A stretch of 64,000 bases of DNA from Cunninghamia lanceolata (GCA_027924645.1 BSBN01001965.1:15118001-15182000); one strand, 5' to 3'. Positions 1-12,730 are shown, numbered from the stretch's first letter. Translations and numbers: made by a program. Notes: generated from the sequence alone by a model not told the origin.

Positions 1-1483
1 GGAATGGAAGAGTTCAGAGCTCTCTACAAAGAGGATGAAGATTTTGCTGAAGCATACAAGGTCTGTCAAGACTTTTGAAATCACTTTCATAGAATTTGTA
101 GATTACACATTGCAGTAGGGATTGTTGTTCAAAGGTGGACAGTTGTGTGTACCAAAAGGATCCATGAGAGAAAATCTCATACAGGAGAAGCATAATGGCA
201 GTTTGAGTGGACATTTTGGTTTGAACAAAACATTGGAGTTAGTCCAGAGGTTTTACTATTGGCCGAAGATGCACAAAGATGTCAGAAAGTATGTGGAGCA
301 GTGTATCATCTGTCAGAAGGCCAAGGGAGCTTCTTCAAATGCTAGACTGCATCAACCATTACCAATTCCTTCCAGACCATGGGATTGTGTAAGTATGGAT
401 TTTGTAGTTGGTCTACCAAAGACTAAGACTGGTTTTGATAGTATTTTTGTAGTTGTTGATAGATTCAACAAGATGAGTCATTTCATTCCCTGTAAGGTGA
501 CTCATGATGCCAGTCATATAGCTCATTTTTTTTCAATGAGGTCATAAGGATTCATGGACTACCAGAAAGCATCGTGTCTGATAGAGATGCTAAGTTCATG
601 GGACATTTCTGGAAAACTTTATGGCAGAGGTTAGGGACAAATATATCTTTTGGATTAGCCTATCATCCATAGACAGATGGCCAAACAGAAGTGGTGAATA
701 GGACATTGGGCAACCTATTAAGGTGTTTGACAAAAGAATATGGACAGAGTTGGGATCAAGTCGTTTATCAGGAAAAATTTGCCTATAATGATAGTGTGAA
801 TAGGACTACTGGCAAAAGTCCATTTGAGATAGTATATGGAATGCACCCTTGAGGTGTATGTGAACTTTGACATCTTGGAGACATGGAGTATAGAAGTGGT
901 CATGCAGAGGATTTTGCACAATCTATGAAGGAGATACATGAATAGGTACAGAAGACATTAATTGAGAATACTCAAAAAATCAAGGATAGGGTAGATGCAC
1001 ACATGAAGGATGTTCAGTTTGAAGTTGGTGATTTAGTTATGGTTCATTTGAACAAAGCCCAATTGCAGAAAGGGATACCAACTAAACTGTAGATGAGACG
1101 GATTGGTCCTTGCAGAATTCTGAACAAGTATGGCAACAATGCCTATAGAATTGATTTACCAGCCGACATGGCAATTTCACCGGTGTTCAATGTTCAGGAC
1201 CTGGTACACTATAAAGGTCCTCATCCAGTAGTAGGCGAATCTATCTCAGAAGTTGCACAGACAGTGAATGATGTGACCTTGCCACCTCAACTCAAACCAC
1301 AAGCTGAGAGAATTCTAGATTCTCAAGTGAAGAAATAGACCAGACATGGTGTGTATATGGAGCATTTGATCAAGTGGCAATAGTTGCCTGAAGTAGAGGC
1401 TACCTGGATCACCGAGTCCAAGTTCAAGTAGCGAAGCATTGATTTTCCCTTGTTGTCACCAGAGGTGACTTGACTATCTCCGC
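1..1483 (+). pseudogene. Ty3/gypsy chromovirus integrase and chromodomain remnant (3' end of pol)
   Basis: Integrase inserts retroelement cDNA into chromosomes; the C-terminal chromodomain is thought to direct it to marked chromatin. The window starts inside the element. In order one sees an HHCC-type zinc finger (His codons near 191 and 212, CxxC near 302-313), the catalytic core with SMDFVVGLP (about 394-420), SDRDAKF (about 578-600) and TDGQTEVVN (about 674-700), then a GPF/Y-like module from about 1093 and a chromodomain at about 1306-1440 (VYMEHLIKW, ATWITESKF). The frame breaks at an eight-T run near 525-533, and stops interrupt it near 671, 850, 945 and 1090 and in the chromodomain. 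Upstream reverse transcriptase lies outside the window. The family call is firm; the element is dead. Confidence 0.85.
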
Positions 1484-1494
1484 GTAGGGGGAGT
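1484..1494 (+). other. Polypurine tract of the first chromovirus
   Basis: A purine run (GTAGGGGGAGTA) lies just after the chromodomain and directly before a TG that starts the putative LTR. Position and composition fit the plus-strand primer of an LTR retrotransposon. Confidence 0.6.
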
Positions 1495-1495
1495 A

Positions 1496-3417
1496 TGGTG
1501 CAGGAGCACCAAAGGTTTAGAGCCCATGTATATACCTTCACATTTTTGGTGTGATGTTTTTGATTTTCTTTTGGTTCAACTATATCAAGTTGACCGAATT
1601 GAAGTGAAACTGTAGACTATTGCATCAGAGTGAGGGAGCTCATCGGTGAAGCCTTTTGAAGTTATACCGATAGCCAGTGTCCCACCAATAAAATAGTATA
1701 TCAGAGGAGGACAAAGGAGGTCTTACCGATAATGACAATGTTTATCGGCGTGAGATGTATATCAGGAGATAGAGAGAATGCCTGACTAATGTAAGAAGTC
1801 TTACCGATGGCTAGTTGACGGAAGCACATCGGTGTGAAATAGATATCAGTGAGCCAAGTGAAAGCTATACCGATGTTCAAGGTCTAGCTGATGATAGTTG
1901 TATCAGTGTATAAGAGAGAGATGTAGTATCAACGGATGAGGAGGAGGTGCTACCAACGGTCCTAGTCATGCCAATGGATCAATGTTCATCGAGGTAAGTT
2001 GTGTATATAGGAGAACAAAGGAAAAGTCACACCAACTATATAAGTCTGAACAATGGGTTATATCCATCAGGAAGAGTTTACATATTGGTGAAAGAAGTTA
2101 TGAAGTGGCTGATAGTTGATGTCTCACTGATAGGCGAAGACCAAAACCACAAGCTATTGTATTGGGGTGACAGTCAGCAAAAGCAAACCACAGTAAGTAG
2201 ACTGTCACTTATTAGTAAAAGAGCTCCAACGATGCCAATGTGTTAGGCCAATGGAATGGCCAGGAGCAACACTAATGCAAGAAACCCTAACCGTCCAATA
2301 ACAGACATGATGAATGGTATAAGAACTATTCTTGGTTTTGTAAATGGGTTGGAATGTTTGACAAAGATTGAAGAATATACATTGAATGTAATAGAGAAAC
2401 TTCTGATAATAGAAACATTGACAGTTTGAATCCATTTGTATATTGTCTATAGAGTACTTGTATAATCCAGTTTGCAGTAGAGTAGACAGTTTAATTTCTG
2501 TTCTTTTGTTTCTATTTGTACAAGATGTCTCTGTCTTGATGCCCCTACATTTTCCTTGTATAGTCATGGAGGGCCATCAAGCAGAGATCTTGTTTCTTTT
2601 GTTTCTATTTATGTTAGTGATTGGATTATCAGAGAGAGAGGCCATGTGAACTTGTACTAGGTGAGCTGTACTATAGCCCAGCTAGGCATGCGAGTTGTAG
2701 TCTAAGAAGACAGGGGTGAAAAATAGAGTAGAAAGAATTGAGCACCAAGCAATCAGAACCCTGGACCCAGAGAGGAGGGTTGATAACGAGCTCAAGAAGG
2801 CTAGAAGCCTTGGAGATTAGGAATCTTGGAAGAAGTGAGGATAAGGAAGAGTACCTCAGACCAAGAAAGTAGAGTCTGTATTGGAAACAATAGACAAATA
2901 GGTCTTTCACCTCTATAATAGATTGCTTAGGTTGTTTTAGACATTTTTGGGTAGAAAATGTCTATGAGCACTTGAATTGGTAGGGAAACCCAGGGATGGC
3001 ATAGGTCTTGAAGTGTTGTGTCAAGATAGATTTTTGAAACCCTTAGGTCTCCCTATCAATAACTGAGTTTCAAATTCCAGTTGTCTATAGGTCAATCTTT
3101 TGACCTATCTTTTCTATATATTGTAAAACTTCATTCATTATGGGGTTAGATTCTAGTTCTCATTCTGATTGAGACAGAATAGATAATTTTTGTAGCTCAT
3201 TTTCAACAATTTTATAGAGAGATCACAACAAGTTACAGGTTAATCCCTTTGTGTTTTTCATGCAATATTTCATTTGTTCTTTAGAATCAAATAGTTGCCT
3301 TTCCATTTAATGCTTGTTATTTGAAGTGATTTGATGAAATTTTACTGTGTTTAACCATTAAACCTTTAAAATTATTTTCTCACTTTTTTGCTTTCAGCAT
3401 TAAGCATATAATCATCA
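1496..3417 (+). repeat. Putative 3' LTR of the first chromovirus
   Basis: The stretch starts with TGGTGCAGGAGCACC right after the polypurine tract. The right end is tentative: ATCATCA near 3411-3417 would give a TG...CA element of about 1.9 kb. No second copy is in the window, so the right boundary is inference. Its first part (about 1595-1880) holds many ACCGAT/ATCGGT words. No credible gene lies here; short open frames such as 2001-2246 look incidental. Confidence 0.45.
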
Positions 3418-4148
3418 CAGGTCTCACGTTGTGTTAACCGAAAATAATCTTTTTGTGTTGTGAAAAAACCATTTCCTTCATAGAAAGCCTATTTTTAAGC
3501 CTCCCTAAGATTCACTTTTGTGATATTTATGCCAATATTGGATTGTGCGAAAGTCAGATTTTTGAGTTATATTGTGAACCAGATTGCATATTTTTATCCA
3601 TATTAGGTGCATCACCAAATTTTTACAATTTATTTCCTTATAGTTTCATCCTTAGTCTTTTCCAAAATAGAAAATATACATTTCAATAGAATATTTTAAG
3701 GGAACCAGCCCACAATCTGGAGGTCTAATTTCATTATAGGGCACCCACAACCTGAACTTACTCCCATGTTACACAAATTTCCAGAGCTTTACCAACCTTG
3801 CATATGGGTGTAATTCCAAGTGATAACAATTACATATCTAAAATTTAAAGTTCTTTGTGGGAGAATATAATCCACAAATATGTTAGGGTAGAGGAGAAAA
3901 GTACATATTTTGACCTTTTATCCACTTGGTTTACACTCACTTTCGATATTTTTGTAAGTATAATATTCTAATGCTTATTTGGACCTATTTTGTACATAAC
4001 CTAAATAAAATTTTGAGGAATCAGCACCCACAAATCTTCCTATCTCCATTTTTCTACACCTATTTTGAATTGTAGACGCTTCTTTATCTAGAAGATGATT
4101 ATAGGTGGGATTATTTTTCTTGGAAATAATCATTCCTATAAATGCATA
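3418..4148. other. AT-rich spacer, no gene recognised
   Basis: Between the first chromovirus and the next LTR element I see only AT-rich sequence with short chance open frames. It ends in GCATA, which nearly matches ACATA after the neighbouring element and is probably its target duplication. Confidence 0.5.
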
Positions 4149-5411
4149 TGTTATGGAGTAAAAACTGACCACATGCTTTTTTACCTCCTAGTTTAGCTCC
4201 TAGGTCCTATTTGCTTCATTACACATTCTAATTGACCATCTCAAAGGAAATTCCTCAACACCCATGACATTTTGGACCCTTGGGACCTCCTTTAGATTAA
4301 CCCTAACCTATTTTGGGCCCCTAGACTTGGGTGCAAACAACACAAGTCTCCTCTGATTGGTTGGGCATAATTAATGGCATGTCATCTTGGGCCCTTCCCA
4401 AATGTTTCTCCTTGTTGACTTTAGTGATTTATATTCATAAATGTTAGTGGGAAAGCATATATAAGTGAGTTTATGACTTCATTTTAAACCTAGATGGATA
4501 ACGTGAACTTATGATATTGGAGCAAAGAGCATTCAAATTATTCATTGTGTTATTGTTGCAGATTTGTGTTTGTATTTTTATGTTGGTTGCAAATATGGCA
4601 TCATTATCCATCTCCTTATGAGTTGAAGATTTTTCATTCTAGGACTTCACCTTTGAGGTGACATCATTTCTATTTGAATCATTTGAATCATTTCATCATT
4701 TGGATTATCTTTAGCCTCTATCCTATAAGGGCACACTCTCTCATTAATAATGGTGTTCGGAAAGATTGAATGCTACGCCAAGATTTGACTAAGAAAAATC
4801 CCTAAACACCACAACCACAAAACCCCTCTCTTGTCATCTTGTGTGTAGGTTATAGGTACATGTTTCATGAAAAGTGGAGCTAGAGGAAGGAAATGCAAGA
4901 AATAGAGTTTTGAGATCCGAAAATAGTTCCAAATTATCTCTCTGAAGAGGCTTGGGTAGTTGGCACCCTAGTCCACAGGTCTTCAAGCTTCTGGATCTAG
5001 TTTTTGAGCATCAGTTGCAACATTTTCTCATTTTTGAACTCTGGTAGAATCTCACTTCTGGACTTGGACAGTTCTTGAATTTATCCTCGGACACCTCTAC
5101 TTTTGGGAGATAGGTTTTGAAATCTTACTAATCCTATTTGTACTTTTGGTTTTTGCATTTCTGGTGTTGATCATCTATTTCAAGCTGATTATCTCATAAC
5201 TAGGGTTTCATGCATAGTTAGCCTAGTGTTGGATAAAAATCTTGGTTGAATCTTATCTTTACTTGGCAAACAAGAGCACAAAATGTCTAACTAAGTCCTG
5301 TTCCATCTTGTAGTGACTTAAGCTCATTTTTGTCCTTGAATGTTATAGAGAATAGAGGGTTTTATGTAGTGTATTCATATATTTCATCATCTCTCTTTCT
5401 ACCATATAACA
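4149..5411 (+). repeat. 5' LTR of the non-autonomous element
   Basis: It begins TGTTATGGAG and ends ACCATATAACA. It matches 9050-10306 throughout, including blocks around 4215-4400 and 4880-5000. The sequence just after it (TTTTCGTGAACC) should hold the primer-binding site, but I could not assign a tRNA. Confidence 0.85.
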
Positions 5412-6078
5412 TTTTCGTGAACCTGACATAGCAAACATAGGCATCTTGTTGAGTGTTGAAATCATTCTTTGAATTAATTCATATCATATTTATCATACTT
5501 CATTGAAAACTCTTGCATAAAATTGAAAATTTGAAAAAAATAAGCATTATAGGCTTGCATAAAGGCATAGTTTTGCATTATTTCCTTGCATATCATTGGA
5601 AAATTTTAATTTTCTAATTGTTGCATTAGATATGAGATAAATTACAGAAATTAATCATTTCATGATCTCATACCTTGCATTTGCATATCTCATTTGCTAG
5701 GGTTTTGTTGAAATTTTGCATTTTTCATATAACCTAGTTTTCACAAGAAGCTAGGGTTAGTGGTCAAAATATTATTTTAGATCTTGGTGCTCCTTTAAAC
5801 ACTCATTAAAATATGATTTTGATATGTAGTGTTTCTTCATTGTGTGTTCTTGCATTTAGATTTCAAATTTTGCAATTATATAGTGTGTATTTCAACATTA
5901 AGTGTTTTCACACACTCTCCTCACAATTATTTAAGAAAACTTTAAAATCATTCATCTTTCCATGTTATGAAGCACTATTTACATCTTAATTACTTTTTTT
6001 GTCATGAAATTTGTGTGTTTTGGTCTTTAAAAAAAAATTCCTCAAGCAACTACTTTGGTATGAAATAGTCTCACATAC
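5412..6078 (+). other. Leader of the non-autonomous element, noncoding
   Basis: AT-rich sequence between the 5' LTR and the protease relic, with no open frame of note and no recognised motif. Confidence 0.5.
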
Positions 6079-7182
6079 ATGGCTTCTCAGCACAACACTA
6101 ATGCTATGGTCCCTCCTCGAGTGTATAAAAAGAGGAAGACTCCTAAACCTGAACTAATATTTACACCACATGATAGAAAAATTGGAGACATTGAGGGACC
6201 TCTTTACATCACCACACATATAAGTGGAAATGCTACAAGAAGGGTCCTTATTGATTCTAATTGTATGATGAATGTGATTATTGAGAGTTCCTCTATGTGC
6301 ATGATTTGATACAAAAATCTTATGAACCTACACAAATGATGATTAAGATACATATTGGAGCTTTCCTCCTATCTCTAGGGAAGATTACATTATTGGTTAA
6401 AGTAGTGGAGAAAGCCCTAGAACAATCATTTGACATCATTCCTACATTTGACCTATTTTGTGTGAAACTAGCTCATCCATGGCTCATGTCCATGAAAGTG
6501 GTCCCCTCTACAATTCATAAATGTTTAAAATTTCCTCACCAAGGGAAAATGTGTGTTGTCTAGCATAGTAGATGGAAGCCTATGGTTACTTATGGAAATT
6601 TCAGCCTAGATTAATTTTGGCCAGAACCTACTGAGTCTCCTCAACTAAGAGAAGATCAATTCTTCCTAGGAAATCGAAGATACAAAGCAATGTTAATAAT
6701 AAAATTGGCCAGACCTCCTATTGAACAAATCATAAGTGAAAAATAGCCTAAATTGAAAGAACTTCTTCGATCATGAGGTAAGGGAGTCTTTGCCAAGGTT
6801 CCTCCTCTGCCATCCTTACAAGGATCAAGAGATACCTATAAAGAACAAAGCACTTCATCACAAAAAATCAATATGGTACCAGCTTCCACCTCTAATAAGT
6901 TGACGGCTATGGAAAATCATGAAAATCCTTTTTCAAACATCACTAATAAAACAAAAAAGAATAGGTAAGCAATAGAAAGGAGGAAGAGACTAGCCTTAGC
7001 TCGACAAGCAACACCTCAACAAGAAAACATTCCACCGAGTAATATTGAATCAACAAACAAAGAGATAAAGGTTGAAGAACTAAAGGATGATGATTTAAGC
7101 AAACCAATTGTACCTTATGTTCCTATTTCCTCTTACATTTGATATTGGAAGGAAGATGATTTGCTCAATGACAAATGCTAGT
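6079..7182 (+). pseudogene. Retroviral-type aspartic protease relic with basic C-terminal region
   Basis: Such proteases process the Gag and Pol polyproteins of Ty3-like elements. The first frame (6079-6309) holds GPLYITTHISGNATRRVLIDS, the usual lead-in to a D-S/T-G active site, but the residues after DS are NC instead of GA, so catalysis should be lost. A frameshift near 6297 leads to a second frame with SFDIIPTFDLF, HPWLMSMKVVPSTIH and KCLKFPH, the conserved tail of this protease group. The same frame continues to about 7182 with several stops and a Lys/Glu-rich stretch (RRKRLALARQ, KEIKVEELKDDD). No reverse transcriptase follows. I cannot tell whether the tail region was a separate protein. 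Confidence 0.65.
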
Positions 7183-9031
7183 TCGGTTGTGTAAATAGGT
7201 AAGTATTTCTAACCCTTTTTATCCACCTTTGTTGTAGCATCTCTTTGAGTTGCTTGCTTATGTGGCCTCTTCTTATATGTTGTGTTCCCCCATGATGTGT
7301 TATATGTTGTTTAGGTCTCTTTGGATGACCCTTGATACTCCTGTAAGGTCAAGGATACAAGGAGATCGCCTCTTGTTGTGACCATTCTTGTATATGTCTT
7401 TATAATCTTCTACTTTCCTCTCCTCTATTTTCTTGTTGTGTTGTGCCTTGGGGGCATAACATTATGGAGGATATCTTGGGGGCATCTTCCCATGTTGTAA
7501 ACCCAAGTCACTCTTGTCTCCTCACTCATATTATTGTTTACATTTTTTAGTGGTTCTACTTGTCAGCGGATGATGAAAACAAACAAATACTAATACAGAC
7601 CATGTGTCCCTTTAGCAAGAAAGAAAAAATGGACCTAGTCCATATATGAAGATGGGGTTGATTTATATATCTGACACTTAACTAGTACAATCACTCCATG
7701 TTTTGATTCATGTTTTGAAACCTCTTGTAACAAACCTTTTACAATACTCTAAATTTGCTTCAATGGACTTTGGATTGTTTTGTATCTTACCTTGTAGTTA
7801 TAGTTGGTTCTGAGATACCTACATTATAGCCCAATGGCTATACTCAGTCTTGAACTTGACAGTTTAGTCTTGTCCTTTGATGTGATCTAATATATTACTT
7901 ATGCATAGCTTTCATGAATCGATTTGGTTATTATCTTAGATTAAGATTTTTTAACCAAAGCTAATATCTTATTCATTATCTTGTTCAACTAATCTTGATG
8001 TGTTTGTCAAAACATTCAACAATCATGGAACATGTCACCTCTGGGGGCATGGGCTTTGTGAAAGCTCTTATTCCCTTGTGTTTTCACTTTACCTTCATGT
8101 GCTTGATACCGACAAGCAGGATCAACCACCTTAAGGTTTGGGCATATATAATGGTATTTGCTTGATTACATTTGACACTTACAAAGCATGTTTGAAATCC
8201 CTCACCATGAGGCTGGATGGTATATCTCTTGAGCTAGTGCACATCTTTTTAAAGAAAAAAGCCCTCATTACGAGGTGGGATGACGTATCACTTGAGCTAG
8301 TGTGTATCCTTTTATACAAAAGCCCTCATCGTGAGGTAGGATGGTATATCTCTTGAGCTAGTGCACATCCTTCTATACAAAGTCCTCATCGTGAGGCAGA
8401 GTTGGATCTTGAGTCATTCACCCTTAAGTGTGTCTTTGGTAGTTGTGGTAGTGTAGCTCAACCATCATCTATGTTTGGCATGTTTTAGATAGTGGAGCAG
8501 TGATGAGCTCCTCCCTATCACTTGTGTTTGTTGTGGATAAGAAATATTGTGTGTTGATGGCATACTATGTGACGCTCATGTATTCCATCTATCTTCCACG
8601 TGTCTTCCATGTGTTCTACATGCCTTCTTTGCATGTCTTGTGTGTTTGTGTCATAGTCTAAAGTTGTGTGACAGTGAGTCCCTCCCCACACTATATGTGT
8701 TTTATGTGAATTTACATGTGTATTTTGTTTACTTTAGTTAGCATTATATATAGATATGTAATTGCTTAATCATGTCTTGTCTTCATGTCTTCTTTGTGTA
8801 TTATGTGACTGTGCTCATGTTTTCTCCTTGTATTGCATGCTTCACTATCTTCTTGGTGTATTGCATGTTTCCTTATTATATTCATTGTGTCTTATGTGAC
8901 TTTTAAGTGTTTTCTTATGTTTTCCTAAGCTTGGGGGCTAGCAATAGTCTTCAAACATAGGGTGTGTTTGATGTGTCTCATGTGCTTTGACCGTACTTTA
9001 ATGCATGTATGGATCATAAGATCATACACAC
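7183..9031 (+). other. Noncoding 3' internal region of the non-autonomous element
   Basis: About 1.85 kb with no polymerase or integrase motifs. It includes a tandem repeat at 8199-8398 and T-rich sequence. Open frames at 8138-8356 and 8547-8741 are products of that repeat and base bias rather than genes. Confidence 0.55.
8199..8398. repeat. About 62-bp tandem repeat, 3.3 copies
   Basis: Units start with CCCTCA at 8199, 8262 and 8323, and a partial unit starts TCCTCATC at 8383. Each contains CTTGAGCTAGTG. Unit lengths are 63, 61 and 60 bp. Confidence 0.85.
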
Positions 9032-9049
9032 ATTAAAGTGGGGACTAAA
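9032..9049 (+). other. Polypurine tract of the non-autonomous element
   Basis: The purine-rich stretch AAAGTGGGGACTAAA ends directly at the TG of the 3' LTR, the standard position for the plus-strand primer. Confidence 0.7.
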
Positions 9050-10306
9050 TGTTATGGATTAAAAAGTGGCCACATACCTTTATACCTCCTAGTTTCACTG
9101 CTAAGTCCTATTTGCTTTATTATACATTCTAATTGATCATCATGAAGGAAATTCCCCAAAACCCATGACATTTTGGAGCCTTGGGACCTCCTTTAGCTAT
9201 CCCTAACCTATTTTGAGCTCTTGGACATGGGTACCAACCACCCAAGTCTACCTTGATTGGTCAGGGCTAATTAATGGCATGTTAGCTTGGGCCCTTCCAA
9301 AATGTTTCTCCTTGTCAACTTTTGTGATTTAAATTGGTAAATGTTAGCAGTAAAGCATATATAACTGAGTTTATAACTTAATTTTAAACCTAGATGGATA
9401 AGACAAACTTATGGTATTGGAGCAAAGAGCATTCAAGGCATTCATTGTGTTATTGGTGTAGATTTGTGCTTGTATTTGTGTGTTTGTTGCAGATATGGCA
9501 TCACCATCCATCTCCTTATGAGTTGAAGAGATTTCATTGTCCTAAGAACTTCACCTCTGAGGTGACATCATTTCTATTTGAATCATTTCATCATTTGGAT
9601 TATCTTTAGCCTTTGCCCTGTAAGGGCATGCTCTCTCATTAACAATGGTGTTGGGTAAGCTTGAATGCTAACCCAAGATTTGACTAAGGTAAATCCCTAA
9701 ACACCATAACCCCCAAACCCCTCTCTTGTGGTCTTGAGTGCAAGTTATAGGTACATGCTTTGGGAAAAGTGGAGCTACAAGAAGGTAGTGCAGGAAGTAA
9801 TGTTTTTGGATCTAGAAATACTTCCATATTATCTCTCTGAAGAGACTTGGGCAGTCAGCACCCTAGTCCACAGGGCTTCAAGCTTTTAGATCTGGTTTCT
9901 GAGCATTATTTGTAGTATTTTCTTAGTTTTGACCTTTGGTAGAATCTCACTTCTGGACTTGGGCGGTTGCTGAATTTGTCCTCTGACACATCTACTTTCG
10001 AGAGATAGGTTCCAACATCTTACTAATCCTCTATATACTTTTGGTTTCCATATTTGTATTGTCGATCATTTGTTTAAAGTTGATTATCTCATAACTATGG
10101 TTTCATGCATACTTAGCATAGGGTTGGATAAAAACCTTGGTTGAATCTTATCTTTCCTTAGCAAACAAGAGCACAAAATCTATAGATGAGTCATCTTGCA
10201 TCTTGTAGTGACTTAATATCAGTTTTTTCCTTGAATGTTATAGTGAAAGGGGGGTTTGATGTAGTGTATTCACATATTCCATCATCTCTCTTTTCACCAT
10301 ATAACA
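9050..10306 (+). repeat. 3' LTR of the non-autonomous element
   Basis: It starts TGTTATGGATT and ends CACCATATAACA, and aligns along its length with 4149-5411 apart from scattered substitutions and small indels. Confidence 0.85.
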
Positions 10307-12528
10307 ACATACAGGTTCTAATTTAAAATAATTTATTTCTTGTTCCAAGCCAACCTTTTTGTTAAATTGGATTGGCTCTCCTCAACTTCTGGTTTAAAAT
10401 ATTCAAATTGAGTTCCTTTCCGTACTCTTAGCATGCATGTGGGATTAGATAATCAAGCACAATAAAGAAAAAATAAAATTAATAACAATTATACCTAATT
10501 GAAAATAATAAAGATTTATTTTTTATGTTACATTTTGAGTAGTTTCTCAAGCAATGTCTTTAGGTTTGTAAAACAAATTGAGAGAAAATTATGTGTACAT
10601 AGTAAAGAGTCATAAAATTCTTATACAAGTTCAAAGAATTGTACCTCATAGTTATCAAATTTAGGAGGAAATCATGGAGATGTGAAAGAATTCACCTGCA
10701 TGAATCCTTCTAAAAGAGGACAAGAAAAAATAAGGGATGACCATAGAGGATTCACTACCTAATGGGTACCATACCCATGTTTATTTATAAGGTGTTAGAG
10801 CATTTTCTATCAAGGGGTCAAAGTATTGATTAATTAGGGTATAAGCTTTGATATTGGGGGTGTTCCATGTGAACAATGAAGGGTAGACTATATTGGTATA
10901 ATCATCAAGAATTAACATTTTAATCTTATAGGAGTAAACATGGAGCAATGGTTACCGAGGAATGGGTTTAATATTTAAAGATCTCAATAACTGATGCAGG
11001 AGCACCCAAGCATACACACAATCCTATGTCATGCAAAAAGAATGATCAATTCAATTTTTTTTGTTCTCATTTAGTTGTAGATTCAATTGTGTTTTTTTGG
11101 TGTGGTGGTGTTGTCGTGGCTACTGGCGACTTCACGTTGTATTCATTTTTTTGTTGTTTTTTATTCAAATTGGTGGATTTTAATTCACTTTTGTTTGTTG
11201 TGATTATTTTGGTGGAGTCTTGGATCCTTTGTTGCATTTTGGCAGAGTTTAGGGTTTGATGACATCTAATGATTGTGGTATGATACATGTAAAATACACA
11301 TGCACTGAAGCTGGATGTTGTTGGGAGAATCTAATTACACATAGAGAAGACATGCAACACATATACATTCCTTTGAGTTATTTCAGGTTTTGATTGAAAA
11401 TGGAAGGGCAAGTCAACTCCGTAAGACTCTGTATACCTTTGAAGTTCATTTAAAAACAATTTAAAATCCTCTCTAATAAAGGTGAAACCACTTTTTATTT
11501 CTAATTTCCCAGAATTGAAGCTCCATATATATATATAGAAAACATCCAGTAGAAGGCTTTGAATATGGGATCGATGAGTGACTTGGGCCAGCTAGAGAAC
11601 TCCAACACATTACATCTAGAGATATAATTATGATTGAAGGGTAAGTGCAAGAAGATGAGTTCACCTTTTGGCCAAAAAGTGGAAGTGTTTTCCCTGTTTT
11701 TCAAATTTTGTGATATTTCGATTGACAATTTGAAGCATTTGCACATAACATATTAAGATGATGTAAAAATAGGAAATGTACGATTTTGCTTCTAGTTTTC
11801 AAATATGTAATTTTTTCTAATACCCAGATGCAAGTTGGGTTTTTATTGGATGTAAAAAAGTGATTTTTTAAAAGTCCCCTATTTTTTGCAAAAGCATGCA
11901 TGTGTACAGCCAACATAATTTGACCTAAATTAATGTATTTTTCTAATTCTTTTTGTGGAAAGATTCTTAGGATGTTGAATTTTGGTCAGGATATTTTTCG
12001 TAATTTTTTGATAAATACTCTTTTTATTAATTTTTTAATGAGCCTAATTAGTGTTTTTTAAAACCCCTTGTGTACCGCCAACATAATTTGAGTTAAAAAA
12101 ATCAATTTAGTAAAAAAAAAAAATCATCATGTAGAGAATGATGTCTAGTTTGGTTAGACATTTTTTTTTTCAAGAAACTTGCAAAATCAAAAGTTATTAA
12201 AAAAATAGTAAGCTATGTTATTTCAATTTTATGAGTTAGTTTGTTTAAAAAATAATTAATAAATAAGAAATTATGTTCAATAGTAAAAATAATTACATAT
12301 TTGAAAACTAGACTTTTAGATCTGTAATGGGTTTTAATTTTGTTATAATATTCTGAAAAAAAAAAGTCGTCAGCCATAGTGGTGAAACTAGTTTTTTCTC
12401 CCATTATTTTTGTCACTTCTTAGTTGCAGGTTGGTTGCAGGTCCAAGGCTTAGGTTGGGGTTTCCAAGGCTTTACCAATCCTAAAACCAAGGAAAATTGG
12501 TGGGTATCACATTTGAAAAAACAAGAAA
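10307..12528. other. AT-rich intergenic DNA, no gene recognised
   Basis: Long A and T runs and only chance open frames (for example both strands of 11026-11288). I see no conserved domain, tRNA or LTR pair here. Confidence 0.55.
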
Positions 12529-12680
12529 GGGGTACCTGTTTGTAAATGGGTACCCACTCATAACGGGTGCCCATTACAAACAAGTACCCGTTTTATTATC
12601 CTTTTCAAAAAATGGGTACCCGTTTTAAAACGGGTACCTGTTTATTGTTTTTTAGAATGGGTACCCATTTCTATTTTAGT
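12529..12680. repeat. Left array of palindromic GGGTACCC words
   Basis: Roughly eight variants of AAACGGGTACCCGTTT or AATGGGTACCCATTT occur in about 150 bp, separated by short AT-rich links. Each word is close to a perfect palindrome. The same family recurs at 24062-24219. Confidence 0.85.
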
Positions 12681-12730
12681 CATTATTTATTTATTTTCAT
12701 AAATTTGTAGTACAACTGAAACCCTGCAAC

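Larger units (their letters stand above)
4149..10306 (+). mobile_element. Complete non-autonomous LTR retroelement (about 6.2 kb)
   Basis: Two similar 1.26-kb direct repeats start TGTTATGGA and end CCATATAACA, so termini are TGTTAT/ATAACA inverted ends. The left flank is GCATA (4144-4148) and the right flank ACATA (10307-10311), a 4-of-5 match expected of an old target duplication. A polypurine tract precedes the right LTR. The interior carries only a protease-like relic and noncoding DNA; no reverse transcriptase, RNase H or integrase motif is visible in any frame. It therefore must have relied on enzymes of another element. The LTRs differ by many substitutions and small indels, so the insertion is old. 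Confidence 0.85.

Noticed and set aside
2001..2567. Overlapping frames inside the first LTR
   Set aside because: No motifs, overlapping on both strands, and placed within a putative LTR.
10991..11012. TGATGCAGGAGCACCCAAG resembles the start of the first LTR (TGGTGCAGGAGCACCAAAGG at 1496)
   Set aside because: Only about 15 bases match, and the following sequence differs, so this is not enough to call another LTR.
11026..11288. Overlapping open frames on both strands
   Set aside because: Composition is T/G-rich low complexity, with no domain and no conserved context.
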